This document shows, piece after piece, positions 26,032 to 34,829 of a DNA stretch of 64,000 nucleotides. Within the stretch, counting starts at the first letter, position 1. Every line of letters begins with the position of its first letter. The notes under the pieces are model-generated. The model made no database searches, had not been told where the DNA came from, and saw only the letters and a program-made list of their open reading frames with translations. The position numbers and the translations under genes are program-made. This DNA is from Ochrobactrum sp. RH2CCR150 (GTDB taxonomy: Bacteria; Pseudomonadota; Alphaproteobacteria; Rhizobiales; Rhizobiaceae). The DNA is taken from NCBI GenBank assembly GCA_014138095.1, contig JACGXE010000007.1:176375-240374 (forward strand), in the 5' to 3' direction.

Positions 26032-26877
26032 GTGCGACTGGTTTCATTCACGACAGCGGATCAAGGTGCAGGATATGGGTTCATTACGGATGCGGGGCTG
26101 CACAAGGCTACCGCCGCGCTAAAGGCTCGATACAGCGATCTCCGGGCTGTTTTGAACGCCGACGCCGTAGCCGAACTGTCTGCAAATGCTGAAGCGCCGG
26201 TTCCTTTAACGGATGTCACGCTGGTTTCGCCAATTCCAAACCCGGACAAGATTCTCTGCATCGGCCTGAACTACGCCGCACATATCAAAGAAACCGGTCG
26301 CGAAAAGCCAAAATATCCTTCGATCTTCACGCGCTATTCTTCTTCGGTTCTTGGGCATGAGAATGCGCTGCTGCGGCCAGCCGTTTCCAAGGAATTCGAC
26401 TATGAAGGTGAGCTCGCCGTCATTATCGGCAAAGCCGGCCGCAATATCCGCGCCGCAGATGCCGCTGATTACATTGCCGGTTATTCCTGCTTCAACGATG
26501 GCTCAATCCGCGACTTCCAGCGCCATACGACCCAGTTCTGGCCCGGAAAGAGCTTTGATGATACCGGCTCCATGGGACCATGGCTGGTCACGAAAGACGA
26601 GCTGCCGAACCCGGAAGAACAGCATCTGCGCACCCGGGTAAACGGTTTGGAAGTCCAGACGACCCCGATTTCCGATCTGGCTTTCTCGATTGGCGAAATC
26701 ATTGCCTATGTTTCAACGGTGACCAAACTGCTGCCCGGCGACGTTATCGCCACCGGAACGCCTGGCGGTGTCGGCAAATTCCGTGAGCCTCAGCTCTATA
26801 TGTTTGCGGGTGACCGCGTTGAGGTTGAAATCAGCGGCATTGGCACATTGTCAAATCCAATTGCCGACGCAGCCTGA
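26032..26877 (+). CDS. Fumarylacetoacetate hydrolase-family protein
   Basis: From the GTG at 26032 (GGGAG before it) the protein has 281 residues. The FAH fold is shown by ILCIGLNYAAHIKETG near residue 75, the metal-binding acidic set in EFDYEGELAVIIGKAGRNI near 120 and YIAGYSCFNDGSIRDFQ near 148, and GDVIATGTPGGVG near 240. These enzymes cleave or decarboxylate oxo-acids from meta-cleavage and related aromatic pathways. It sits directly before an extradiol dioxygenase, so it likely handles the ring-cleavage product. An ATG at 25981 would add 17 residues without family match. Confidence 0.9.
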   Translation: MRLVSFTTADQGAGYGFITDAGLHKATAALKARYSDLRAVLNADAVAELSANAEAPVPLTDVTLVSPIPNPDKILCIGLNYAAHIKETGREKPKYPSIFTRYSSSVLGHENALLRPAVSKEFDYEGELAVIIGKAGRNIRAADAADYIAGYSCFNDGSIRDFQRHTTQFWPGKSFDDTGSMGPWLVTKDELPNPEEQHLRTRVNGLEVQTTPISDLAFSIGEIIAYVSTVTKLLPGDVIATGTPGGVGKFREPQLYMFAGDRVEVEISGIGTLSNPIADAA

Positions 26878-26885
26878 TGCTTACG

Positions 26886-26904
26886 GCCCCGCCCAAAGCG
26901 GGGC
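26886..26904 (+). other. Intercistronic stem-loop
   Basis: GCCCCGC and GCGGGGC form a perfect 7-base stem around a 5-base loop between the FAH-family gene and the dioxygenase gene. No T run follows. It leaves the GAGGAGG ribosome site of the dioxygenase free. Confidence 0.5.
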
Positions 26905-26933
26905 TAATCGGAACTTTCGAGGAGGAAAAGGCC

Positions 26934-27914
26934 ATGGCCATCAATGCTCTGGGATATATCGGCGTGCGCTCCGACAAGCTTGATGACTGGGCCGGCTTTG
27001 CATCCGGTTTGCTTGGCATGCAGAAGATTGACCGCACGGCCGGGCAACTTGCATTCCGGATGGATGACCGCATGCAGCGCTTGATCGTGATGGATGAACC
27101 GGGCGAAACACTGGCTTGCATGGGCTGGGAAGTCGCGTTTCAACAAGACCTCGATCACTATGCATCGCGTCTGGAAGCGGTCGGCACCCGCGTTCATCGC
27201 GCCAATGCCGCGCTTTGCGATCAGCGATTTTGCGCAGATATGGTATGGTTCGACGATCCGATGGGCAATCGCGTCGAACTGATCTGGCAACCGATGATTG
27301 CTTCCGATCTTTTCGTTCCGGGCCGCCCCATATCAGGGTTCAACACCGGGCCGCTCGGCATGGGACATGCAGTGCTGCATGTGAAGGATATCGAGATTAT
27401 GATGCCCTTCTATCGGGATAATCTGGATTTCCATGTCACGGATTATGGACTGAAGCCCTATGGGCTCTACTTCTTCCATGTGAATGACCGACACCATAGT
27501 TTTGCGATGGTGGGTTCAGGTCAACAGGGCTTCCATCACTTTATGGTTGAGTTCAAGAATCTCGATGATGTCGGACAAGGATACGACCTTGCAGGGCTTG
27601 AAGACGGCAGGCTAGCCTATACGCTTGGACGCCATACTAACGACTATATGACATCATTCTATGCAAACACACCTTCCGGTTTCTTTGTAGAAAATGGTTG
27701 GGGTGGACGACAGATTGACCCCGCAAATTGGGAGCCGCATGAAACAACAGACGGCCCTTCTTTCTGGGGGCATGAGCGTCTCTACCTGACAGAAGAAGGT
27801 GGTCGAAAGCGGCTGCGCGACATGCGGCTCGACGCTGCCGCTCGCGGCATTCGCGCACCGGCTGTCGCCGATTGCCCCTGGCTTTTTGAAGCCATCAAAA
27901 ATGAGCGTTCTTAA
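26934..27914 (+). CDS. Extradiol (catechol-type) ring-cleavage dioxygenase, BphC-like
   Basis: This 326-residue two-domain vicinal-oxygen-chelate protein starts MAINALGYIGVRS. The C-terminal domain keeps the Fe(II) ligands: His in GMGHAVLHV near 145, His in GFHHFMVEF near 205, and Glu in SGFFVENGWGG near 258. It should open a catecholic ring next to the hydroxyls (meta cleavage). The ATG at 26934 follows GAGGAGG. With the FAH-family hydrolase, the IclR regulator and the divergent Liv transporter it forms an aromatic uptake-and-cleavage module; the substrate is unknown. Confidence 0.93.
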   Translation: MAINALGYIGVRSDKLDDWAGFASGLLGMQKIDRTAGQLAFRMDDRMQRLIVMDEPGETLACMGWEVAFQQDLDHYASRLEAVGTRVHRANAALCDQRFCADMVWFDDPMGNRVELIWQPMIASDLFVPGRPISGFNTGPLGMGHAVLHVKDIEIMMPFYRDNLDFHVTDYGLKPYGLYFFHVNDRHHSFAMVGSGQQGFHHFMVEFKNLDDVGQGYDLAGLEDGRLAYTLGRHTNDYMTSFYANTPSGFFVENGWGGRQIDPANWEPHETTDGPSFWGHERLYLTEEGGRKRLRDMRLDAAARGIRAPAVADCPWLFEAIKNERS

Positions 27915-27943
27915 AGCTCTACCGACATGCCATGCGGCGGTCA

Positions 27944-29011
27944 CTAGTTGATACGAGCACCATTGGACGGATCGAATAGATGCACGCGCTCCTGCGCGAT
28001 ATTCAGACCGACCACATCACCAACTGTCAGCGGCATTTCACTGTCAACAACAGCCGTCAATTTTTCGGAGCCGACTTCAAGCACGACATGCGTTTGAGCC
28101 CCGGTGGGTTCGATAAGACGCACTTTTGCCGGAATGCCACCGTCGCGGCGGACTTCCAGATGCTCTGGGCGTAACCCCAGCACGACCGTGCCGTTTCTAT
28201 CGAGATTGCTATTGGGCAGGTCCAGTTTTGCGCCATTTCTCAGAACGATAGCAGCGCCTGCCGCACCCTGCTCGACGGTCGCGTCTAGGAAGTTCATGGA
28301 CGGCGAACCAATGAAGCCTGCGACGAAGACATTGGCGGGCTTTGTGTAGAGTTCCATAGGCGTTCCCTGTTGTTCGATCCGCCCTTTGTTCAACACCACC
28401 ACTCTATCCGCCAGTGTCATCGCTTCAATCTGGTCATGCGTGACATAGATCGACGTGATCTTTACCTTCTGGTGTAGTTCCTTGATCTCAGCGCGCATCA
28501 GAACGCGCAATTTTGCATCCAGATTGGAAAGCGGCTCGTCAAACAGGAAAACAGAAGGTTTTCGCACAATGGCGCGCCCCATTGCGACACGCTGGCGCTG
28601 ACCTCCAGACAATTGGTGCGGTTTGCGGTCCAATAATGCAGTCAGATCCAGCATACGAGCAGCTTCATTCACCCGATCCCGTATTTCGGCTTTCGGTCGG
28701 CCCGCAAGCTGAAGATTGAATGCGATGTTGTCGAAGACAGACATATGCGGATAAAGCGCATAGTTCTGGAAAACCATGGCAACATCACGCTCGCTGGGAT
28801 TAGCACGGTTTACATTCCTGTCGCCAATATGCAGATCACCAGAGGTTATCTGTTCAAGACCGGCAATCATGCGAAGCAATGTTGACTTGCCGCACCCTGA
28901 AGGTCCAACAAGCGCAACAAACGCGGCGTCAGCAATCGACAGATCAATACCCGGAATGACTTCCACATTGCCATAGGTCTTGTGAATTGAACGAAGCTCA
29001 ACCGATGCCAT
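27944..29011 (-). CDS. ugpC: Glycerol-3-phosphate ABC transporter ATPase
   Basis: This 355-residue MalK/UgpC-type ATPase has Walker A GPSGCGKST near residue 36, signature LSGGQRQRVAMGRAIV near 134, Walker B VFLFDEPLSNLDAKLR near 155, H-loop SIYVTHDQIEAMTLADR near 188, and a C-terminal OB-like regulatory domain (RPEHLEVR). The ATG at 29011 follows AAGGGTGAG. It is last in ugpB-A-E-Q-C. A second close relative is at 34830, so ATPase sharing between the two systems is possible. Confidence 0.93.
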   Translation of the reverse strand: MASVELRSIHKTYGNVEVIPGIDLSIADAAFVALVGPSGCGKSTLLRMIAGLEQITSGDLHIGDRNVNRANPSERDVAMVFQNYALYPHMSVFDNIAFNLQLAGRPKAEIRDRVNEAARMLDLTALLDRKPHQLSGGQRQRVAMGRAIVRKPSVFLFDEPLSNLDAKLRVLMRAEIKELHQKVKITSIYVTHDQIEAMTLADRVVVLNKGRIEQQGTPMELYTKPANVFVAGFIGSPSMNFLDATVEQGAAGAAIVLRNGAKLDLPNSNLDRNGTVVLGLRPEHLEVRRDGGIPAKVRLIEPTGAQTHVVLEVGSEKLTAVVDSEMPLTVGDVVGLNIAQERVHLFDPSNGARIN

Positions 29012-29015
29012 AGGC

Positions 29016-29786
29016 TCACCCTTTCTGCCGATTGACCGATGATGACTGTCGGCCAGAAACAAGAACTGCAAGGTCGGGCCTATCAGTCGTCAGCTGGCCG
29101 ATTGGCTTGCTCAACCAATACTCAAGCTCGGTTTCCGTGTTAGGCACCCAGCATCCTAGCCTTGGCGTCCCAACCTCTGCCACACATTGGTCCAATACGA
29201 TCTCGAGCAAGCTCTTCTCGAAGGCCAGAACCGTTGCAACATCGTTGCCGCGCTTGAGCACCTTTTCAAATCCACCGAAGAACTCCGCCGAGCGCCGGTC
29301 AATCGACATCAGCAATTGCTGGTCGGGAAATTTCATACGGACATCTTCCAGAACTTCCGGCACGAAGCAGGTAAGGAAGACGCGATCGAGCATATTGCGC
29401 TCTTGAGCAAGCGCGATGATCTTTTCGGGCATACCGGGATAAGGTCTCCCACGCTCATCTATCTTGATCTCCAGCTCTAGCTCCAGCTTGGTGGGAGCGA
29501 AGATATCCAGAACGGCCGCCAGAGTTGGTACAGTTTGACCGCGACCGTCATTCAGGAGGACTTTTCCAAGCGCCTCTGCACTTTGCGCCTGAACCGCCCC
29601 CCGACCATTCGTGGTGCGATCAAGCAATGGGTCATGGATCACAACCGGGACACCATCAGAGCTCAAATGAACATCAAGCTCCACCGCGTCGACATCCAAA
29701 GCGAGCAGGTTTTGAAATCCGGCTATGCTGTTTTCAGCCCACAGATTGCGCCCGCCACGATGACCAATGATCTTCACCATTTTCAT
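29016..29786 (-). CDS. ugpQ: Glycerophosphodiester phosphodiesterase
   Basis: This 256-residue GDPD TIM barrel has IIGHRGGRNLWAENSIAGF at the N-terminus, DAVELDVHLSSDGVPVVIHD near residue 35, and LELEIKID near 105, giving the His/Glu/Asp metal and catalytic set. It would split glycerophosphodiesters to glycerol-3-phosphate and an alcohol in the cytoplasm after Ugp import. Starts at 29786 or 29780 are both possible behind TTGGAG; the open frame also allows a TTG at 29795. Its stop lies 4 bases before the ugpC start. Confidence 0.92.
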   Translation of the reverse strand: MKMVKIIGHRGGRNLWAENSIAGFQNLLALDVDAVELDVHLSSDGVPVVIHDPLLDRTTNGRGAVQAQSAEALGKVLLNDGRGQTVPTLAAVLDIFAPTKLELELEIKIDERGRPYPGMPEKIIALAQERNMLDRVFLTCFVPEVLEDVRMKFPDQQLLMSIDRRSAEFFGGFEKVLKRGNDVATVLAFEKSLLEIVLDQCVAEVGTPRLGCWVPNTETELEYWLSKPIGQLTTDRPDLAVLVSGRQSSSVNRQKG

Positions 29787-29803
29787 ATTCTCCAATTATC
29801 TTG

Positions 29804-30688
29804 CTATTTGCCGCTGTCGACGAGGCCCTTCACGAACCATCGCTGCATAATGAGGATCACCAGCACTGGTGGAAGCATGGTCCAAAGCGAGGCATTCATC
29901 AGAAGATGCCATGTCGGAAGACCGTCCGACTGCGGCATGACCTGTTTCAAACCCACAACGGCCGTTGCCATATTGGGGTCGGTCGTCATCAACAAAGGCC
30001 ACAGATACTGGTTCCAGCCCATCAGGAAGAGAATAATCGACAACGCCACAATGTTCGACCGCGATAGCGGTAGCAGAATGCGAAAGAAGAATTGCATCGG
30101 CTTGGCGCCGTCAATGCGCGCTGCTTCACACAGATCGTCCGGAATTGTCAGAAAGAACTGTCTGAACAAAAATGTGGCCGTCGCGGAAGCGATGATCGGC
30201 AGGATTAGTCCGGGATAGGTGTTCACCATGTTCCAGTTCAACTCTACCGAAACACCGAGCCACGCAAAAATGATGTTCAACGGCAGCGCCATATTGGCTG
30301 CGGATTCATAGGTTGGAACAATGCGGACCTCGATTGGCAGCATCATCGATATGAATATCAGCCAGAAAGCGGTCATTCGGAACGGAAAGCGAAAGTAAGT
30401 GACCGCAAAGGCGGCGAGCACTGACAGAGCCAGTTTTCCAACCGTAATGCCAAGAGCCACGATAAATGTGTTCAGCAAAAGCTGTCCGAAATGAATCGTT
30501 GTCAGAACTTCGCGCGAATTGACCAGAAACTGATCGCCCGGCAGCCAACTCATCGGCACTTTCAACACGTCCTGCTGGCTCAACGAACCCGTGACCACCA
30601 CGAAATAAAGCGGCAGACAAACGAGAACGATCCCGATTATGAGAACCGCATGGCAAATTGCATCGAGGATCGGTGTTCTTTCATGCAT
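29804..30688 (-). CDS. ugpE: Glycerol-3-phosphate ABC transporter permease, UgpE-like
   Basis: This 294-residue MalG-type permease has six membrane segments and the ATPase-contact loop EAARIDGAKPMQFFFRILLPLS near residue 195. The C-terminus reads IMQRWFVKGLVDSGK, common in UgpE. It starts 3 bases after the ugpA stop and precedes ugpQ. Confidence 0.93.
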   Translation of the reverse strand: MHERTPILDAICHAVLIIGIVLVCLPLYFVVVTGSLSQQDVLKVPMSWLPGDQFLVNSREVLTTIHFGQLLLNTFIVALGITVGKLALSVLAAFAVTYFRFPFRMTAFWLIFISMMLPIEVRIVPTYESAANMALPLNIIFAWLGVSVELNWNMVNTYPGLILPIIASATATFLFRQFFLTIPDDLCEAARIDGAKPMQFFFRILLPLSRSNIVALSIILFLMGWNQYLWPLLMTTDPNMATAVVGLKQVMPQSDGLPTWHLLMNASLWTMLPPVLVILIMQRWFVKGLVDSGK

Positions 30689-30691
30689 GAG

Positions 30692-31642
30692 TTACACCGC
30701 ATAATTGACGCGCCGCTCGACGAGGCGGAACTGCGCGAATGTGAGGGCGAGAGCGAGTATCATCAATATAACGGATTGAGCAGCTGATGAGCCCATGTCC
30801 AGATTGACGAAGCCATCCTGATAGACCTTATAGACGAGGATCGACGTCGCACCTGCGGGGCCGCCACGTGTGGTGGCATCGATAATCGCGAATGTGTCGA
30901 ACAGGCCGTAGACGAAATTGATGACGACCAGAAAGAACAGTGTGGGCGCGATCATCGGTAGGGAAATTCGCTGAAACCGGCGAAGTGGTCCAGCACCATC
31001 AATGGCTGCAGATTCCAGGATCGAACGGGGCACAGCCAACAATGCTGCTACCAGAAAGATATAATTGTAGCAGATGTGCTTCCACGACGCCGCAAGGATG
31101 ACAAGGATCATCGCATCAGTGGCGTTTTTTGTGGGGTCCCAGCCGATCCCCAGCATATGCAACATCTGTGCGATGGGACCAACACGGGTATTGAACAAAT
31201 ATGCCAGCATAATGCCCGCGACTGCAGGAGCAATTGCGTAAGGAAGCAGCAGGATCGTACGATAAGCGCCACGCGCACGAATGACATGGTTGGTCGCGAA
31301 GGCAAACAGCAGCGCGACCGAAAGCGTGATTGCGTTCTGTGCCAGCGTGAACCAGAGCGTCATTTTGGCTGACATCCAATAAGGCGGGCTAGCGAACAAT
31401 GCCGCAAAGTTGGAAAACCCGACCCATTGCACCGAGCCGCCAAACGGATCGTTGAGCTGAAACGCCTGAATCAGCGCTCGGAATGAGGGAACAAAGAAGA
31501 AGAATAGCAGGACGAGCAATTGCGGTGCCAGTAGCAGAACCGGCGTCTTCCATTCCCGAAAATGCGCGCGCTTCAGACCGCTTTCCTGCCGCTCCCCAAA
31601 TGGGGAGCGCAGTCGGAAAGCACCTCCACCTTGTGCTTTCAT
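30692..31642 (-). CDS. ugpA: Glycerol-3-phosphate ABC transporter permease, UgpA-like
   Basis: This 316-residue MalF-type permease has six membrane segments after a soluble head and the contact loop ESAAIDGAGPLRRFQRISLPMI near residue 215. The family N-terminus, FREWKTPVLLLAPQL, begins only at about residue 29. The preceding residues (GGGAFRLRSPFGERQESGLK) are encoded by a long imperfect palindrome at 31581-31620 and look like an added segment. AGGAAA before the ATG at 31642 supports that start. It follows ugpB directly. Confidence 0.92.
   Translation of the reverse strand: MKAQGGGAFRLRSPFGERQESGLKRAHFREWKTPVLLLAPQLLVLLFFFFVPSFRALIQAFQLNDPFGGSVQWVGFSNFAALFASPPYWMSAKMTLWFTLAQNAITLSVALLFAFATNHVIRARGAYRTILLLPYAIAPAVAGIMLAYLFNTRVGPIAQMLHMLGIGWDPTKNATDAMILVILAASWKHICYNYIFLVAALLAVPRSILESAAIDGAGPLRRFQRISLPMIAPTLFFLVVINFVYGLFDTFAIIDATTRGGPAGATSILVYKVYQDGFVNLDMGSSAAQSVILMILALALTFAQFRLVERRVNYAV
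31581..31620. repeat. Palindromic element inside the 5' end of ugpA
   Basis: CGCTCCCC-AAAT-GGGGAGCG is a perfect 8-base stem, extended after a small internal loop by CTTTCC/GGAAAG, giving a 40-base imperfect palindrome. It lies in codons that encode an N-terminal extension not usual for UgpA, as if a short palindromic repeat had been inserted in frame. Confidence 0.6.
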
Positions 31643-31646
31643 TGTA

Positions 31647-32951
31647 TTATTTTCCTGCGTTCAGCTTTTCGAAGCGGCGAAGCACTTCGTTGCCCCGTGT
31701 AACAGCGGAATCCAGCGCTTCCCGTGCCGGCTTTTGCCCCAGTGAGGCTGCCATCACTTCTTCCATAATGAAGATATTGGCCTGATTGGAATTACCGAAC
31801 CGGAAACCAAGCGAATTATCGGAATTCGGCTTGCGCATAAGCTGCTCAATCGCAATGGCCCGGGTCGGGTGCTTGTCGAAGTAGCCTTCGCTTTTCAGCG
31901 CCTCGTAAGCTGTCGTCGTAACAGGAACATAGCCGGTGTTTTTGCTCCACCAAACCTGGGTCTCGGGCTTAGCAAGAAAATCAAAGAATGCTGCAGCGCC
32001 TTTATATTCATCATCGGAATGGCCCTTCATTGCCCATAAAGCGCCGCCACCGATGACACTGTTATGTGCGGTGCGGTCCTTTTCATGGGGAAGGAAAGTC
32101 GCATTCCACGGGAATTTGGCCGAAGCCTCTACGGCGGCATGGGATGCAGTCGATGCAATAATCGTCGAACAGGTGCCTGAAGTGAAAAGCTGGACCGGCT
32201 GAATTCCCTGACCCGCGATTTCCATCACTCCACTCGAAACAAGGTCATGCATACGCTCAACTTGACGGGTCAGAGACTTGTTGAAAATAAACTCGGTGTC
32301 GATACCGTCAATGCCGTTGCGCTTTGTGCCATAAGGGAAGTCGTTCACGGCAGCATAGTTTTCGAGGAAACTCCATTCATAGTCGCCCGGCAAGACCATT
32401 GCGCATTTTGAAACGCCCTTGTCATGGATTGCGTGCAGCTGTTGCGTCAGCTCTTCCCAGTTGTCGGCAGGTTTTTCAAAACCTGCCGCTTTGAAGTGAT
32501 CCTGATTGTACCAAAGGATCGGCGTTGACGAGTTGAATGGTAAAGCCTGCAGCTTGCCCTTGTCGCTGTAATACGCGGCAACCGGCGCAATCACCGTGCT
32601 CCAATCAATAGTATAGCCTTCCTTGGCCATCAAATCGGCGACGGGGATAATCGCCGACGAGTTCAGCATGGTCAGAAATGCACGCTCATTGGTTTGCACG
32701 ATGACAGGCGCCCGCTTTGCACGATAAGCCGCAATCATCGCATTGATGAGCTCTTCGTAATTGCCCTTGTTTACCGGGACAACCTCATACTCATCCTGAG
32801 ATTCATTGAACTTCTTGGACAGTTCGCTGACGCGGTCGTTAAGCACGCCTCCCATCGCATGCCAGAATTCGAGCTGCGTTTTGGCCTCTGCTGCCAGCGT
32901 AGAGAGCATAGAACAGCCTAGCATCAAAGATGCCACCAGAAGACGCTTCAT
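31647..32951 (-). CDS. ugpB: Periplasmic glycerol-3-phosphate-binding protein
   Basis: This 434-residue protein has a Sec signal peptide (about 23 residues, ending AEA) and matches E. coli UgpB along its length: LEFWHAMGG, VVPVNKGNYEELINAMIAAYRA, PFNSSTPILWYN, NGIDGIDTEFIFNK, TGYVPVTTTAYEALKSEGYF, and the C-terminus RGNEVLRRFEKL. It binds glycerol-3-phosphate and glycerophosphocholine-type diesters. It is first in ugpBAEQC and divergent from the HAD phosphatase/SorC pair. No obvious Pho box is seen upstream, and local SorC control is an alternative. Confidence 0.95.
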   Translation of the reverse strand: MKRLLVASLMLGCSMLSTLAAEAKTQLEFWHAMGGVLNDRVSELSKKFNESQDEYEVVPVNKGNYEELINAMIAAYRAKRAPVIVQTNERAFLTMLNSSAIIPVADLMAKEGYTIDWSTVIAPVAAYYSDKGKLQALPFNSSTPILWYNQDHFKAAGFEKPADNWEELTQQLHAIHDKGVSKCAMVLPGDYEWSFLENYAAVNDFPYGTKRNGIDGIDTEFIFNKSLTRQVERMHDLVSSGVMEIAGQGIQPVQLFTSGTCSTIIASTASHAAVEASAKFPWNATFLPHEKDRTAHNSVIGGGALWAMKGHSDDEYKGAAAFFDFLAKPETQVWWSKNTGYVPVTTTAYEALKSEGYFDKHPTRAIAIEQLMRKPNSDNSLGFRFGNSNQANIFIMEEVMAASLGQKPAREALDSAVTRGNEVLRRFEKLNAGK

Positions 32952-32989
32952 CGTTTCCTCCCATATCGATCAAGTGCTTTAATAATGAG

Positions 32990-33129
32990 CATACGCTCCG
33001 ATATAGGTTTGTCCAGCCAATTTTTATAATCGCGCGAGATTCGGCATAATCACGCTTTAATCGCATTAAGCCGACTATTTTACCGAAGACTTATTGCTCT
33101 TCGCAATACGTCATGCTTATCATACGCTC
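32990..33129. promoter_or_regulatory. Repeated CATACGCTC words in the ugpB/HAD divergent promoter
   Basis: CATACGCTC occurs at 32990-32998, 38 bases before ugpB, and again at 33121-33129, 31 bases before the HAD gene. One copy sits in the small inverted repeat GAGC-ATAC-GCTC. Paired sites at both promoters would suit the SorC regulator encoded just downstream. Confidence 0.35.
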
Positions 33130-33160
33130 ATACATCAATCATTTTCTCACGAGTCGCTCA

Positions 33161-33868
33161 ATGGATATCAATCCCAAAAACTCCGCCCCACTGGCATTCG
33201 ATCTGGTGATTTTTGACTGTGATGGCGTGCTGGTCGATAGCGAAATCATCAGCTGCGGCGCAGTGGCCGATGTGCTGAGCAGGCATGGCGTACCAACGGA
33301 ACTCGATCATGCGCTGCGCACGTTTTTGGGGCGTCCGGCATCGGCAGTGACGGATGCATTTACCGAGCAAACCAACAAGCCGCTGCCCGACACCTTTGTC
33401 TCAAGCTGGCGAGAGTATCTTTTTGCACGCTTCGAAAAGGAACTGATTGCCGTCGAGGGAATTCGTTCGGCAATTGAAGCGATACCACTGCCCCGCTGCG
33501 TTGCATCGTCTAGCGATGAGGAGCGACTTCAGATATCATTGGGGCAGACGGGTCTGCTGCCGCTTTTCGAAGGCAATATCTTCAGTACAACGATGGTGAA
33601 GCATGGCAAGCCAGCTCCTGACCTCTTTCTTTATGCGGCCAGACAGATGGGCGTATCGGCCTCGCGATGTGTCGTCATTGAGGACAGCCCAAGCGGCGTG
33701 AAAGCTGCCAAGGCTGCAGGCATGACGGCTGTCGGATTTACCGGTGGGAGTCACTATTCCGTACTGGACAACACTGAAACATTGCGTAATGCCGGTGCGG
33801 ATCACATTTTAAAGCATGCTGCCGATCTACCTTCCTTACTAAGAGAAATTTCCGCCGATGGCCGATAA
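33161..33868 (+). CDS. HAD-superfamily phosphatase (beta-phosphoglucomutase-like)
   Basis: This 235-residue HAD hydrolase of subclass I has motif I FDCDGVLVDSE near residue 15, motif II in VASSSDEERLQ near 110, Lys in MVKHGKPAPDLFLYAARQ near 145, and motif IV VIEDSPSGVKAAKAAG near 170. It should dephosphorylate a small sugar or polyol phosphate, for example glycerol-3-phosphate or a hexitol phosphate; the substrate is not determined. The ATG at 33161 gives the family N-terminus; a 16-codon upstream extension is unlikely. Its end overlaps the next gene by 11 bases. Confidence 0.9.
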   Translation: MDINPKNSAPLAFDLVIFDCDGVLVDSEIISCGAVADVLSRHGVPTELDHALRTFLGRPASAVTDAFTEQTNKPLPDTFVSSWREYLFARFEKELIAVEGIRSAIEAIPLPRCVASSSDEERLQISLGQTGLLPLFEGNIFSTTMVKHGKPAPDLFLYAARQMGVSASRCVVIEDSPSGVKAAKAAGMTAVGFTGGSHYSVLDNTETLRNAGADHILKHAADLPSLLREISADGR

Positions 33869-34802
33869 CGACAAGCCCAGACTGGACGATGCCGCAAGAG
33901 CGGGCTGGCTTTATTATATTGCCGGCAAGACCCAGGACGAGATCGCCCAGATGCTGGGCGTTTCCCGCCCGACGGCGCAGCGATTTGTTTCGCAATGCCG
34001 GTCCGAAGGGCTGATTACATTTCGGATGAACCATCCAATTGCAAACTGCATGGAGCTTGCAGGAAGACTGTCGGAGAAATTCGACCTCGTTTACTGCGAC
34101 GTCGTCCCCTCGGAAGGTGCGTGGCCGGAAGGCTCGACGACGGTTCCTGAAGCGGCTGCCGTCTTTATCGAACGGCAATTGCGATCCAGAACCGCCATCG
34201 TCATGGCGCTTGGCACCGGCCGCACCATGCGCGCCACGGTCCAGCGCGTTTCGCCACTCAACGGCTCTGTTCATCGCCTGGTATCGTTGGTGGGCCATAT
34301 CGGCATCGACGGATCGGCAAGCCCTTTCGATGCCTTGATCAAACTGTCGGAAACGGTCAGCGCACAGCATTACCCTCTCCTCCTGCCGCTTTATCTTTCG
34401 TCAGTGGAAGAAAGGGATGCCTTGCTGGCAATTGAGCCGGTACGGCGCGTTCATGAACTGGCGTCAACTGCCGACCTCTGGCTGACAGGCATCAGCGATC
34501 TGGCTGCGGATTCTCCACTCGCCAAAGAAGGCTTTCTCAGCCGTGATGAGCTTTTTGAACTCAACAGGCTCGGTGGCGTTGGCGAGATTTGCGGCTGGGC
34601 ATTCGATATCGACGGGAAGATCGTCAATGGCGCGACAAATCTGCGGATTACCAGCGTCGCGCCGCAAATCAATGTCAGCAGACAACGCATATGTGTGGCT
34701 TCAGGACAGCGCAAAGTACAGCCACTGCTGTCGGCGCTCCGAGGCCAGATCATCAATGGCCTCATTACGGACGAAGAGACGGCGATGAAGCTATTGGACT
34801 GA
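33858..34802 (+). CDS. SorC/DeoR-type sugar-binding transcriptional regulator
   Basis: This 314-residue protein has an N-terminal HTH (TQDEIAQMLGVSRPTAQRFVSQ, residues 26-48) and a SorC effector domain related to sugar-phosphate isomerases (VMALGTGRTMRATV near 117, LWLTGISDLA near 212, GEICGWAFD near 244, RITSVAPQINVSRQRICVASG near 270). SorC proteins bind phosphorylated sugars. It is co-transcribed with the HAD phosphatase and divergent from ugpB; a CATACGCTC word repeated on both sides of the promoter region is a candidate operator. Confidence 0.92.
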   Translation: MADNDKPRLDDAARAGWLYYIAGKTQDEIAQMLGVSRPTAQRFVSQCRSEGLITFRMNHPIANCMELAGRLSEKFDLVYCDVVPSEGAWPEGSTTVPEAAAVFIERQLRSRTAIVMALGTGRTMRATVQRVSPLNGSVHRLVSLVGHIGIDGSASPFDALIKLSETVSAQHYPLLLPLYLSSVEERDALLAIEPVRRVHELASTADLWLTGISDLAADSPLAKEGFLSRDELFELNRLGGVGEICGWAFDIDGKIVNGATNLRITSVAPQINVSRQRICVASGQRKVQPLLSALRGQIINGLITDEETAMKLLD

Positions 34803-34829
34803 CCCCCGGGCTGTATTAAGCCGGAGAAA

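Noticed and set aside
34803..34829. Possible convergent terminator after the SorC gene
   Set aside because: CCGGGCT and AGCCGG pair only with a bulge and no T run follows; too weak to call.
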